Origin: a virus | Strand: one strand, 5' to 3' | DNA: 64,000 bases | Virus record (IMG/VR): IMGVR_UViG_3300009506_000025 | Location: 1-64,000 of that record | In this document: positions 41,020-50,409 of the stretch, piece by piece | Numbering within the stretch: position 1 is the stretch's first letter | Layout of the letters: every line of letters starts with the position of its first letter | Made by a program: the position numbers and the translations under genes | The notes under the pieces: model-generated | What the model saw: only the letters and a program-made list of their open reading frames with translations | Told to the model about the DNA's origin: nothing | Database searches by the model: none

Positions 41020-41876
41020 TGGGAATCGTCTCTGGAATCGGCGCGGTGATCCACCTCGACGGCAGTGCAGAGAGCACCGTCCGCCGCTGGGAGATCGCCT
41101 ATCGCGGCCTGGTCGATGCCGAGGTGGCAACCAACACCCAGGGCGGGACGCACCGCATCCCGGGGAACACGGATTGGAGGGGATATTACCTGGGATACGG
41201 ACACACTCCCAGCGTCTTCCCGGGCGACAGCTTCGCGTTCAAGGGGACCACGGACGGGACCAAGGGCTGTTATGGGACGGCGATCTGTGACTCGATCCTG
41301 ATCCGCTGCCCTATTCGGCAGGGGACCAAGATCGAATACCGCGTGGACTTCAGCGCCGATGGATCACTGAAGCTCGCCGCCGACGTGGGCTCCACCCCCT
41401 TGGTGGACGACACCTCGGTCGCGGCCTTTCAATCGATCGGCAGAAAGGTAGCTCTCGGGGGGACGTCGCAGACCGTCGACGGAACCGACGTGCCCCAGTT
41501 GCACTTCTGGGATTTCCTGGTGGCCTCGCGGAACAGGCCCTACGTCCACACCAACACGGCGGGGAGCGTGCAGCGCAATCCGGGTAACCTCGACGCCAGG
41601 TTCAGGTACGGGGTCTACGTAGACAACCCCGCCGATACGACCCAGTTGCCCACGCTCCAGGACGAGGGGATGCTGAAGTTCTACGTTACCTCCACGACCT
41701 TCTGGGAGTTGCGGTGGGGATTGATTGAGGAGATCGCGCAGTTCGGCGCCAACGTGGAGAGCGCCGAGAACGTGATTGCCGTAGTCAGCGGTGGGCTTAC
41801 TACCACCAGCGGCGACGTGAAGGGATCGATCTACAACCCGGCGGGCGAACTGAAGTGGGGAACCGCAGCGGCATAG
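41019..41876 (+). CDS. Structural beta-rich tail protein
   Basis: The product is 285 aa. Strands such as DSFAFKGTTDGTKGCYGTA, TKIEYRVDFSADGSLKLA and MLKFYVTSTTFWELRWGLIEE suggest a tail-tube or adaptor protein with two beta domains. Three Cys cluster at about 87-97. ATGG start overlaps the previous stop (TGATG). No specific family recognised. Confidence 0.5.
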   Translation: MGIVSGIGAVIHLDGSAESTVRRWEIAYRGLVDAEVATNTQGGTHRIPGNTDWRGYYLGYGHTPSVFPGDSFAFKGTTDGTKGCYGTAICDSILIRCPIRQGTKIEYRVDFSADGSLKLAADVGSTPLVDDTSVAAFQSIGRKVALGGTSQTVDGTDVPQLHFWDFLVASRNRPYVHTNTAGSVQRNPGNLDARFRYGVYVDNPADTTQLPTLQDEGMLKFYVTSTTFWELRWGLIEEIAQFGANVESAENVIAVVSGGLTTTSGDVKGSIYNPAGELKWGTAAA

Positions 41877-41881
41877 GATGA

Positions 41882-42235
41882 ATGATGGCAGAGTGGTTTG
41901 ACGACCTCTGGAGTAAGGCGGGAGACCTCTGGGATCAGGCGGGTCGGGAGATCGACCAGACCCGCGAGGAGCAGGAGGCAATCGCCAAGAGCAGGCGGCT
42001 CTCCCGCAGGCGAGGAGACTCCCAGGACATCTCGGACTGGGTGATCGGATCGCTGGATGGACTACGTGGGGCGGCTGAACCCGCGGCGGGTGGAGGCGGA
42101 GGCGCCGGGCTGGGGAGCACCGACCAGCAGATGATCCAGCTGTTGACTGAGATCCGTGACACTCTGAAGGAGAGCCAAGAGACCTTGAAGGCTATCCAAG
42201 AGAAGAACAACTCGGTAGGAGTCTACGGCCCGTGA
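41882..42235 (+). CDS. Small helical virion-region protein
   Basis: The product is 117 aa. Amphipathic helices (SKAGDLWDQAGREIDQTREEQEA and QQMIQLLTEIRDTLKESQETLKAIQ) flank a Gly-rich linker (PAAGGGGGAGLG, about residues 66-77). Similar layout appears in phage tail assembly chaperones and head-tail adaptors. Function not established. Confidence 0.5.
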   Translation: MMAEWFDDLWSKAGDLWDQAGREIDQTREEQEAIAKSRRLSRRRGDSQDISDWVIGSLDGLRGAAEPAAGGGGGAGLGSTDQQMIQLLTEIRDTLKESQETLKAIQEKNNSVGVYGP

Positions 42236-43071
42236 CGTATCTCACACCGACCAGTCCCTTGAACCCCGTTCCCGAGTGCCCCGTGGACTACTACGAGGTC
42301 AACGGGTTTCCCCAGTCGAACTGGCAGAACGGGAAGTTCGAGGCGGTACGCCGGGTCCGCACTGCCTGGGCGGATCGAACCAACTTCATCTTGTGGATCG
42401 ACACCTACCCTAACAACATGTACCCCTACGACGAAGGGCCCCCGGACGCCTGGGTCTCTTCGATCTCCACGGTGCCGGTCGCCAGGCAAGGCAAGGAGAA
42501 TTACAACCCTCGAAGCGGCAGCCCCGGCGATCCCAGAACGTACATCATTGAGCGGGCTACCTATCTCGAAGCGGAAATCACCATCCGCTACAACACCGAG
42601 ACCATCGGATACCTGGGCGGGATCAAGGTAGCCGAGTGGATCAGGCCGGACACGGAGATGTATAAGCGGGACTACTCGATCTTCCAATGGTCGGGAGGCA
42701 CGCTTCTGAGGGAGGGCGAGAGCCCGACGCACACGCTCTACACGTTCCAGTACGTGGTGAAGTATCTGAACATCATGGCCTTCCCGGATTGGGTGCAGTC
42801 CAACATCGGAACCTGCAACACAAACACCTTCTGGACCTACGGACTCTGGAGCAGCTTCCCCCCGCAGACCTTGCTCTATCAGCCGCCCACGATCGAGGCC
42901 ACGCTGACCACAGGAAACGTGCGGACCTACAACCTCACCTGCTACTACCGATACCGGCCCTGGAGTTGGAACTATCACTGGCGGCAGGACACGCAGGCTT
43001 GGGAGCCGGTCTACCTGCTCGACGGCACGCAATATATTCAGTACCCCCTGGCTACCTATCTCCATCCATGA
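42232..43071 (+). CDS. Aromatic-rich virion protein A
   Basis: GTG start, 279 aa, rich in Tyr and Trp (PRTYIIERATYLEAEIT, LYTFQYVVKYLNIMAF, NLTCYYRYRPWSWNYHW). It is related in style to the next protein and may be a tail-tip or appendage subunit. No transmembrane segment or signal. GTGA overlaps the previous stop; ATGA links it to the next gene. Confidence 0.5.
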   Translation: MTYLTPTSPLNPVPECPVDYYEVNGFPQSNWQNGKFEAVRRVRTAWADRTNFILWIDTYPNNMYPYDEGPPDAWVSSISTVPVARQGKENYNPRSGSPGDPRTYIIERATYLEAEITIRYNTETIGYLGGIKVAEWIRPDTEMYKRDYSIFQWSGGTLLREGESPTHTLYTFQYVVKYLNIMAFPDWVQSNIGTCNTNTFWTYGLWSSFPPQTLLYQPPTIEATLTTGNVRTYNLTCYYRYRPWSWNYHWRQDTQAWEPVYLLDGTQYIQYPLATYLHP

Positions 43072-44018
43072 GCAACACCGACCATATCCGCCGAGTCGTC
43101 CAGGGCGATGAGCTTTCCGCCGAGCGGGACGCCCAGATCCTGGAGGCGATCGACCGCAAGTGGAGCGGCGCAGGATCGGTCACCGACTTCAAGGGCACGG
43201 CACTCAGCTCCCCGTTCAAGAGGAGGATCTGCCGGTTCGAGATGGTCGACGAGCTGCTTCTTCCCCAGAATGGCTCCGGCACCGCGGACGCCTACTTCCT
43301 CTCTTGGGCCGAGGGGGCGCTGGGCAACCTCACGGGGATCGAGGACAAGACGATCAAAGTCGTCGACACCATGCGCTGCCACAGCAAGATGGAAAATCCT
43401 GCACACCCAGACACAGGCGCGATGGATGTGGGTGCCTATGGTCTGGCTTGGATTCCCGACGATCCGCTGGTCCACAGCCCGTACAATGCCCACTGGGAGA
43501 TCCTCTGGATGCAGACCCCGGGCGATTTCATCGGGATCATTCTCTCCGGAGAGAGCCTGACGCACTACAACTCCTCGCCGCCCTCCGACGGGGATAGCTG
43601 TTGGGTGGCCGTCTTCGACCCCTGGCCCTTTCCATCGATCGGGCACAGGACCTTCGGTGGATTCGATCCGTTTGGTATCAACTGGACGGCCAACTACGGG
43701 AGCGGAGACATACCCTACTGCCAGGTTTACAACCTACCCCGAGAGTGGACGGAATCCGTCGAGCCCCCCACGGTGCCTCAATACTACTGGTTCGAGGCCA
43801 ACGAGGACCAGTTCGTCTACTGCCGCTGGCTGATGAGGGAGAGCAAATACTACGTGATCGGGGTGCCGAACAATCTCAGCGTGATGGGGGATGATCCCTC
43901 CCTTGCCCCTGGCCCCACGGTGCATACCTACCCCCAAACGATGCACCTGACGTTCGACATCGCAGATTTCAACGTGGTCGATGACGGAGACGGTCACCTC
44001 ACCGTGTCCCTGAAGTAA
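43068..44018 (+). CDS. Aromatic-rich virion protein B
   Basis: The product is 316 aa. The first 60 residues are charged and helical (RVVQGDELSAERDAQILEAIDRKW). The body is beta-rich with many Trp (HWEILWMQTPGDFIGIIL, SCWVAVFDPWPFPSIG, YYWFEANEDQFVYCRWLMRE). I chose the ATG at 43068, which overlaps the previous stop; the longer frame is inside the other gene. Probably a tail appendage. Confidence 0.5.
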   Translation: MSNTDHIRRVVQGDELSAERDAQILEAIDRKWSGAGSVTDFKGTALSSPFKRRICRFEMVDELLLPQNGSGTADAYFLSWAEGALGNLTGIEDKTIKVVDTMRCHSKMENPAHPDTGAMDVGAYGLAWIPDDPLVHSPYNAHWEILWMQTPGDFIGIILSGESLTHYNSSPPSDGDSCWVAVFDPWPFPSIGHRTFGGFDPFGINWTANYGSGDIPYCQVYNLPREWTESVEPPTVPQYYWFEANEDQFVYCRWLMRESKYYVIGVPNNLSVMGDDPSLAPGPTVHTYPQTMHLTFDIADFNVVDDGDGHLTVSLK

Positions 44019-44030
44019 AAGGAGAGTGTG

Positions 44031-45923
44031 ATGCCCAGCAACTTTAAGGCGGGTCTCAACCAGGCGTTCCCCGGACTGGGAGGGACCGTCCCAAAGAAGA
44101 AGAAGCGGCCGATCACCGCAGCCCAGAAGGCATATGTCACGCCGGCAGCACTCGAAGAGGCACGCCTCGGGATCGCCCAGTGGATGGGGATGAAGCCGAC
44201 CACCAAGGCAGCGTACCCGCTCACACAGGCCCCGGCCCCCGTGCCAGCGCCTACCTCCCCCTACAACATCACCCCGGAGATGATCGCAGCCTGGACGGGA
44301 CCAGTGGCGGGCCCCGCTGCGGCCTCTGTGCTCCCGGGAGTAAGGGCCCGCTCCCGCGCCGGGCAGCCTCTCGCCCTTCCTTCTTCGGCAGCCACGTACA
44401 CTCCGACGAGCGACCTTCGGGCAGCCATGGCTGGATGGCAGGGAACCCCGCCCGCAGTACCTGCCGTCGCCGCCGGGATGACCTCCGGCCAGGCCGCACA
44501 GCTCGCCAGCCTCCGGCAGCTTAGCACGGATCTGCGATCGATCGGCGCCAACATGGCGGCTCGACGGACCAGCCCCCTCGGTCCCGTCGCCTCCGTCACC
44601 AGGCCCCTAGCTCAGCAGGCTGCGCCCTCGGTGGCCTCGATGATCGAGAACCCCGTTTCCTACCAGCGGCACCTCGCGGCGGGGACGTACTCCCGGCCGA
44701 CCCCGGGGCTGGAGAGGCTCACCGCGCAGGCTGCACCGACCCCACAACAGGAGTTGGCCGCGGCGATCTCCGCAGCGTCGCCTGGACTTGCCGAGCAGCA
44801 GGCCGTCCAGTCTACGCTTGAGCCCGGGAAAAGCCTGGGTTACGCCGCACCTGCGGCAGACGCCGCCAACATCCAGGAGTACGCCGCAGCGATGAGGAAC
44901 TGGCGGGACACGATCGCAGCGGGAGGCACCGCTCCCTATCCGGGATCGTTCAGGACAGTCTGGGACCAGGGTCCACGCTACGATGCCGGGACCGCGTCCC
45001 TGGTTTCCGGGGGACGCCCGGGGGCCGAAGCAGCCCTAGCTGCGGAAGCCAAGGCGAAGGAACGTCGCGAGTCCCGGCGTGCGGAGTTCGCAGGGATGTA
45101 CGTCGCCAAAGACATCCGGCAACGGGTAGCCACCGCACAACGCCAGGGACGCAACATCACCCCGGCCATGGCGATGATCGAAAAGAAGATTGAGAACGAC
45201 AAACCACTATCGCCGGCCGAGATGCTGGCTTACTTCGGAGCCCTCGGTCAGCAGCAAGTCGCTACGGAAACCGCCGCAAAGACAGCCGAGGCGGAACAGA
45301 AAGCTGCCGCTAAGGCCCAGTCAGACGCCGCGATTGCTACGATCCTCTCGGGACCGTTGGCCGGGAGCCTTCCCCGGCAGGTCGTTGGACAGCTAATAGC
45401 CTCGATCCAGGGCGCTGCCGCCGGAGCAGCCTCCGGATTGGCAGGCGCGATCGGTGAGGGCGTTAAGCTCACCTCGCTAGAGCTTGACGATCTTGCTGGT
45501 AAGAGCAACACGAAGGAGGACTTCATCAGCCAAGGATTAGCACTCGGCGGAGACGAGAAGCAGCTAACACAGGAGGCCAATAGGCGGTTCAAGCCTGGAG
45601 CCATACAGAAGTTTCAAAATCTGGTGGCGAATGCCTACCCACAATACGAGAAATACCAGGCTGGAGCCGGGCCCGGGACGGTTCTCCCCAGCGAAGCTCT
45701 CGACTGGCTGACGATCGTTCCGAGGCTGGTTCGCGGCGATCCCACGATCCCCAAGATGAACATCCCCTCGAAGATTCTGAGCCAGGTCCAGAAGATGGCC
45801 CGCAGTGGTGATCAGGACGCCAAGCGAATCCTGAATCAAATTGCGCTGACGCAAAAGCGAGTTGCGCAACACCGCAATATCTGGCAGCGACTTCCTGGGG
45901 TCCTAAGTGCGCTCAACCCATGA
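44031..45923 (+). CDS. Internal virion / ejection-type protein
   Basis: The product is 630 aa with SD (AAAGGAGA) before ATG 44031. The N-terminus is basic (GTVPKKKKRPITAAQKAYVTP). The middle is Ala/Pro-rich and low in complexity (LTQAPAPVPAPTSPYNITPE, AAGMTSGQAAQLASLRQLS). Long helices follow (AEAKAKERRESRRAEFA, AAKTAEAEQKAAAKAQSD), a membrane-like Gly/Ala stretch (IQGAAAGAASGLAGAIG, about 455-475), and a helical C-terminus. This layout fits podovirus ejection proteins. It is also near the size of a short tape measure. Confidence 0.55.
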   Translation: MPSNFKAGLNQAFPGLGGTVPKKKKRPITAAQKAYVTPAALEEARLGIAQWMGMKPTTKAAYPLTQAPAPVPAPTSPYNITPEMIAAWTGPVAGPAAASVLPGVRARSRAGQPLALPSSAATYTPTSDLRAAMAGWQGTPPAVPAVAAGMTSGQAAQLASLRQLSTDLRSIGANMAARRTSPLGPVASVTRPLAQQAAPSVASMIENPVSYQRHLAAGTYSRPTPGLERLTAQAAPTPQQELAAAISAASPGLAEQQAVQSTLEPGKSLGYAAPAADAANIQEYAAAMRNWRDTIAAGGTAPYPGSFRTVWDQGPRYDAGTASLVSGGRPGAEAALAAEAKAKERRESRRAEFAGMYVAKDIRQRVATAQRQGRNITPAMAMIEKKIENDKPLSPAEMLAYFGALGQQQVATETAAKTAEAEQKAAAKAQSDAAIATILSGPLAGSLPRQVVGQLIASIQGAAAGAASGLAGAIGEGVKLTSLELDDLAGKSNTKEDFISQGLALGGDEKQLTQEANRRFKPGAIQKFQNLVANAYPQYEKYQAGAGPGTVLPSEALDWLTIVPRLVRGDPTIPKMNIPSKILSQVQKMARSGDQDAKRILNQIALTQKRVAQHRNIWQRLPGVLSALNP

Positions 45924-46035
45924 ACCAAGGGCGCAAGGGGTAATCGAAGAACAGTACACCGATCACGTAGACCAGGAGCACGTAGGTCACAACGACCGCG
46001 ACGGCCCCCAGGATTCCGAAAACAACGTGCCGCAT
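45913..46035 (-). CDS. 40-residue membrane protein encoded antisense inside the late block
   Basis: On the - strand an ATG at 46035 follows a strong GGAGG (46041-46045, spacing about 7). The product is mainly one transmembrane segment (VVFGILGAVAVVVTYVLLVY), followed by FFDYPLRPWF. It overlaps the end of the previous + gene by 11 bases and lies in the 178-base gap between two large virion genes. Clean Shine-Dalgarno plus a clean membrane helix make it credible despite size and orientation. Confidence 0.5.
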   Translation of the reverse strand: MRHVVFGILGAVAVVVTYVLLVYVIGVLFFDYPLRPWFMG

Positions 46036-46101
46036 GGGTGTAACCTCCAAAAATTTCATGCCCAAGCACAGTGTATGCCGTAAAGGGCTTCGCTGAAACC
46101 C

Positions 46102-49100
46102 ATGGCCACTATTCCGCGACCCAAACTGCCCAAGCTGACCCTGGGGGGGGCCAATGCGGCAATCAAGCTGCCCAAGGCTCCCAGCCAGGCGGATCTCAGC
46201 CCCGAGGAGGAACATGGGCTCCTCTCGGAGATCCTCCGTACCAGCCTGGGCGGTGTGCAGTATATCGGGGAGTCGCTAGACAAACCGGGGTCTGCGGTAC
46301 GGGGCTTCCTGGCCACGGGAGACCCCTCACAGCTCATCCACGCTGTCCCCTTCTCCGAAACCCTGGGGATCGATACCGAGAAGAAGTACAGCGGGCGCGA
46401 GCTGCTCCACAAGTTGGGCCTGGCGAGCAAGAACAAGCCCGGGTTCCGGGGTGACGTCCTCGGGGACCTGGCTGGGTTTGGAACCGAGGTCGCGCTCGAT
46501 CCCCTCTGGCTCCTGGCGGGGCTGCCGTTGGTCAAGGGCGCCGTTAAGGGCGGAGAGGTAGGGGTCAAAGCGATTGCCAGCGCCAAGACGCTGGGCGAGG
46601 CCCAGAAGGCGTTCAAGGCGGGCTCCGAGGCGATCAAGGCGGGGGAGCAGGTCCTCGGCCGAGTCCCCCCAACCGTCCCGGCGGCGCTCTCGAAGCAGAT
46701 TCGCCAAGGGGTCCGGGGCGTTGTCGGACTGCGAATCCCCGGGACCAAGGAGCCGTTTGTTACCTTCGGCGCGGGATCGAAGTTCGTCCCCTGGGTGATC
46801 GACCACACGGCCTACGGGCGCTACAGTCCCATCCAATGGATGCGGGGCCTGTTCTCCCGTTCCTCGGGTGCCAAGAGCGTCTATCAGTTTGGCAAGGGTG
46901 GGATCGCCAGGGCCTACGACCTGGCCTACGCCGAGAGGATGCTCCGTGATGACCTGGTCCTGGAACTCAGCTCGAAGATGGACCAGAAGGCGGCGGGGCT
47001 CTTTAAGCATCTCGCTCAGATTGCCGAGCACCACGGGGGGCTGGGCGACACGTCTGCGGTTGATGGATTCAACCGCCTCCTGGCCGAGCTTCAGAGCGGG
47101 ATGCCCAAGGGAAAGCAGTTCGCCCAGTTGTTCCGGGAGTCAATGCAGATTCCCGAAAACATTCCCCTGGACCAGCTCGTCGAAGTGCTGGACGGCCAGA
47201 CGCAGCAACTCCACACCTACATCGACATGGTCCTGGACCTCCAGAACCAGGGTTACCATAGGGTTCTCGACCTTGGGGGCCATGGTGAATTGCTGGAGGA
47301 TCTCTACGTCCAGCACACCGCCCGATCCAGGTCGATGATCTCCCAGTTACGAAAGGAGGGGAAGCAGTACCGGGAACGTGCCAACTTCCAACCGGCCACC
47401 CGGAGAAAGGACATCTACCGCGACGTTCCGGGCGGCAGTACGACGATAAACGGAATCGCTCATGATGCAAGGCTCACGGGGACGAAGGGCCTCGACAAAG
47501 AGGCCAAGATAGCACTGAAGGCCACGATTCGCCAAGACCTCAAGAACCTCGGCGTGGATATGCCCAAAAACTCCACACTAGAGGATCTTCAAGGCAACCT
47601 GATGTGGCACCAGTACATCAAGCGGCAGCTTCACGATGCCTGGGACAAAAAGATCACCGATCCGCTCGGCAATGCCACCGATGATCTTGGGAACACCCGC
47701 TTCTACAAGGACGGACCCCTTCGAGGCAGTCCGATCAACCGTGAGAATGAGGTCCGGTTATGGACGGACGACGAGATGCGGGTCCCTGCTCGGGTTCCGG
47801 CTGATCAAGAGCCCTTCATGGAGCGCATTCCCCCGAAGATCGAGAGAATGGTCAAGCGGTTTTCGGGGATGGACCCCCGCGTCCGGGAGCGTGGGATTTT
47901 TGATAAGGCGATCATGGATGACGCCCTGGAGTACACCAAGGCGATTCACGAGTGGGAGTCGACCCTTCGCAGCGCACACCATCTTTTGGGCCAACCTGGA
48001 GTCGTTCGCAAGGCGGCCGAGGGGTTGGGGCCGGGAGGCAAGGACACCTGGCAGTCGCTCCGCGAAGTCTGGCAGAACACCCGCGTCCACTACCCCGGCA
48101 AGAAGAAGGGGCGCCGGGTGCTGACCGACAGGGGGCTGGAGACCTTTGTCCGGGAGAACGCAGAGCAGTTGGGGATCGGAGCCGACGTACTCGCGGACCC
48201 CAAGCGATTCACTGAGGCGATCGACAACCTCCGCGTCGCGCCGAAGGTCGACCGGATGCTCCATTCCCTGATGCAGACCAGTCTGCCCCAGACACAGACC
48301 GAGATCGGCAAGCTGGTCGACAAGGTCAACTCGCTCTGGAAGGGCTGGCTCTTTACCCCCTGGATCGCGGCCCACACCCGAAACCTCGTTTCGGGATTGT
48401 ACCAGTCCTGGTCCGACGGCCATGTGAGTCTCCCGGAACTCTTGCGGGGGTACTACGCGGCGTACAAGTTCCTGAAGAAGGGCGGGAAGCTGGAAAGCCT
48501 GGCCCTCCTGCAACGGGAGGGGATACTTACCAAGGTCGGCTACCTCGGCGACGTGCTCACCCCCGAGGCACTCAAGGAATTCGGCCTGCCCGAGGGCGGG
48601 GTGAAGTGGGTTGCGGAGCGATACCTCCACCCGATCAAGGCAATCAGGGAGGGGGGGAAGACCAAGTACGGCCCCCTGAATATCCCCACGGCGCTCGATC
48701 CCTTCGCTCAACGCGGCTGGAGAAAGGCCACCCCGGAGGCCAGGGCGCTGGGGCTGGGTGTACCCACCAATATCCCGATGGAGACCGGCGAGCGGGCCTA
48801 CAAGCTGGTCGAGTTTCTCAACCGGGCAGGTTACGCCGAGGCACTGCTGAAGAAGGGCTACACCCCCAGCGAGATCAAACACCTCGTCACCCGGGCGCAG
48901 TTCGACTACTCCGCCATGAGCCACTTCGAGCGGAGCTACCTCTCCCGTGCAGTGCTGTTCTACCAGTGGCCCAGGAACAACCTGCCCTTCACGCTCTCGA
49001 AGCTGATCGACCGGCCCGGCGGCCGGACAGCCCAGACGCTGCGTGCCCTGAACTCCAGCCTGGGGCAGGACCCCAACGACGAGTACATCCCCAGCTTCCT

Positions 49101-49698
49101 CCGGGAGACGATCGCGGCGAGGATCGGCGGAACGCCCCAGGCGGCGCACTTCATCAGGGGCTCGGGTATCCCGGTCGAGGACCTCAACAAGATCGTGGTC
49201 GGGAGCCCCACCCGGACGGCCAAGAAGTTCGCCTCGTTCCTGCACCCCGCGCTCCTGGCAGGCCCCGAGGCGGCACTCAACGAGCAATTCTTCACCGGGA
49301 GGGAACTGACGGACCTCGAACCGATCACCGGAAACAGGCTCCTCGACTTTCTCATTGCACGCTCACCGGGCTCGCGCGTGGTAAGCGAGTTCCGCGGGTT
49401 GGCCGACGAGCGGAAGGCGTACTGGCAGCGGCTGTTGAACGCTACTACGGGAATCAAGACGGCCACCTACGACACGGAGTATTGGCGGACCAGGGACCTC
49501 AAGTCGGCCCTGGAGCGGCTGATGGCGGAGGACCCCCTGATCAAGGAGTCTACCTACCAGTGGGTTGTCAAGTCGGAACGGGAGACGGCGGCCGGGAAGG
49601 AATCGGCTAAGCTGCTGAGCCAGAAACGTAAGCTCTTGGCCAAGCTGGCAGAACTCCGCCGGCAAAAGGACCTTCAGTCACAAAAGGAGGGTAAGTGA
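46102..49698 (+). CDS. Very large internal virion / polyvalent-type protein
   Basis: The product is 1198 aa. It opens with a short basic Pro/Lys stretch (PRPKLPKLTLGGANAAIKLPK), then helical domains. A hydrophobic region lies at ~128-150 (FGTEVALDPLWLLAGLPLVKG) and a second near ~753 (LWKGWLFTPWIAAHTRNLVSGL). FDYSAMSHFERSYLSRAVLFYQWPRNN (about 935) and a C-terminal charged helix (KLLSQKRKLLAKLAELRRQKD) follow. Size, lack of enzyme motifs and location after the other large gene suggest an ejection protein injected with DNA. Its own ATG is 20 bases beyond the shared 12-mer noted elsewhere. Confidence 0.5.
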   Translation: MATIPRPKLPKLTLGGANAAIKLPKAPSQADLSPEEEHGLLSEILRTSLGGVQYIGESLDKPGSAVRGFLATGDPSQLIHAVPFSETLGIDTEKKYSGRELLHKLGLASKNKPGFRGDVLGDLAGFGTEVALDPLWLLAGLPLVKGAVKGGEVGVKAIASAKTLGEAQKAFKAGSEAIKAGEQVLGRVPPTVPAALSKQIRQGVRGVVGLRIPGTKEPFVTFGAGSKFVPWVIDHTAYGRYSPIQWMRGLFSRSSGAKSVYQFGKGGIARAYDLAYAERMLRDDLVLELSSKMDQKAAGLFKHLAQIAEHHGGLGDTSAVDGFNRLLAELQSGMPKGKQFAQLFRESMQIPENIPLDQLVEVLDGQTQQLHTYIDMVLDLQNQGYHRVLDLGGHGELLEDLYVQHTARSRSMISQLRKEGKQYRERANFQPATRRKDIYRDVPGGSTTINGIAHDARLTGTKGLDKEAKIALKATIRQDLKNLGVDMPKNSTLEDLQGNLMWHQYIKRQLHDAWDKKITDPLGNATDDLGNTRFYKDGPLRGSPINRENEVRLWTDDEMRVPARVPADQEPFMERIPPKIERMVKRFSGMDPRVRERGIFDKAIMDDALEYTKAIHEWESTLRSAHHLLGQPGVVRKAAEGLGPGGKDTWQSLREVWQNTRVHYPGKKKGRRVLTDRGLETFVRENAEQLGIGADVLADPKRFTEAIDNLRVAPKVDRMLHSLMQTSLPQTQTEIGKLVDKVNSLWKGWLFTPWIAAHTRNLVSGLYQSWSDGHVSLPELLRGYYAAYKFLKKGGKLESLALLQREGILTKVGYLGDVLTPEALKEFGLPEGGVKWVAERYLHPIKAIREGGKTKYGPLNIPTALDPFAQRGWRKATPEARALGLGVPTNIPMETGERAYKLVEFLNRAGYAEALLKKGYTPSEIKHLVTRAQFDYSAMSHFERSYLSRAVLFYQWPRNNLPFTLSKLIDRPGGRTAQTLRALNSSLGQDPNDEYIPSFLRETIAARIGGTPQAAHFIRGSGIPVEDLNKIVVGSPTRTAKKFASFLHPALLAGPEAALNEQFFTGRELTDLEPITGNRLLDFLIARSPGSRVVSEFRGLADERKAYWQRLLNATTGIKTATYDTEYWRTRDLKSALERLMAEDPLIKESTYQWVVKSERETAAGKESAKLLSQKRKLLAKLAELRRQKDLQSQKEGK

Positions 49699-49889
49699 TG
49701 GCCAAGACCCACTGGATCGCCGGGGCGATCAAAAACCCCGGGGCCCTGACCAGGACGGCGAAGCGGGCGGGGAAGACGGTGGCCCAATACACAGCGCATC
49801 CCCCCAAGAACGCCAGCGCCAAGACGAAGCGGCGGATCGCCCTGGCTAAGACCCTGCGGAAGCTGGCAAAGCGGCGGAAGCACAACTAA
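49698..49889 (+). CDS. Small basic phage protein (HWIAGAIKNPGAL family)
   Basis: The product is 63 aa. HWIAGAIKNPGALTRTAKR then TKRRIALAKTLRKLAKRRKHN. The HWI-x-x-AIKxPGAL opening is a phrase I recognise from many small phage proteins of unknown role, usually with a longer middle. About a third of residues are Lys/Arg, so DNA binding is plausible. ATG overlaps the stop of the previous gene. It ends the + block; its end overlaps a - strand ORF by 44 bases. Confidence 0.65.
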   Translation: MAKTHWIAGAIKNPGALTRTAKRAGKTVAQYTAHPPKNASAKTKRRIALAKTLRKLAKRRKHN

Positions 49890-50409
49890 CGCCCCTCAAT
49901 TCCTCCATAAGGAGGCGATGGAGGCGCTTACCATGCGCCCCGCGTGTAATTGTCTGATTACATGCTCTGGAAAACACCGAAGCGTCAAAGGCATCCGAGC
50001 AACTGTAGTATGGTTTTCCATTTGGCAATAGCGTAGGGCAGACGGCGCGGCGAGCCGCTAGCCGTGCGAACTTGGGGGTGCGTAGGAGGAGCCCAGAAGG
50101 TTCGCGCAGGCACGCTCTTGCGGCAGAGGCCCGGAAGCAATCCTTTCCAGTGCGCAGGTACTTCTCTACGGAGGGAGGCCGATCCCAAAGGTCAACAACG
50201 TCCAGGGCACATAGCCTGGAAAAGTGACGGAAAATCCCGCTAGCGTTGATGGCTGCCAGATAGTCAATATCGGTCTTCCAGCGGACACGGTAGGCAATGT
50301 CCCCCCTGGCGGCACCTAGAGCTACGATGGCAGTATAGTGTGGCTTGAGGCCAACCACCGCATCCCAGTCCGTAGGGCCAAATATCCACCCGTACTTCCA
50401 CCTGCTCAC
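49846..50409 (-). CDS. Hypothetical protein downstream of the recombinase
   Basis: The product is 187 aa. GTG start inside a GTGA overlap with the recombinase stop supports expression. N-terminal half: SRWKYGWIFGPTDWDAVVGLKPHYTAIVALG, then basic and Cys-containing segments (six Cys). No family recognised. Its last 15 codons overlap the small basic + strand gene, and the two transcription blocks meet here. A weak hairpin (CCTCC-ATAA-GGAGG, 49903-49916) lies within its 3' end. Confidence 0.5.
   Translation of the reverse strand: MSRWKYGWIFGPTDWDAVVGLKPHYTAIVALGAARGDIAYRVRWKTDIDYLAAINASGIFRHFSRLCALDVVDLWDRPPSVEKYLRTGKDCFRASAARACLREPSGLLLRTPKFARLAARRAVCPTLLPNGKPYYSCSDAFDASVFSRACNQTITRGAHGKRLHRLLMEELRGVSCASAALPASAGS

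Noticed and set aside
43068-44018. Tail-fibre chaperone or fibre gene invertible by the serine recombinase
   Set aside because: No inverted repeats flank the appendage genes that I could see, so I cannot support an inversion switch here.
29731-46082. 12-mer GTGTATGCCGTA shared at 29731 and 46071, both intergenic
   Set aside because: Many 12-mers repeat by chance in 64 kb. Both lie near gene starts but on different arrangements, so I do not claim a regulatory site.
49932-50030. 32-residue plus-strand ORF (start MRPACNCLITC)
   Set aside because: Has GGAGG upstream but lies antisense to the coupled minus-strand gene, and its composition is not clearly protein-like.
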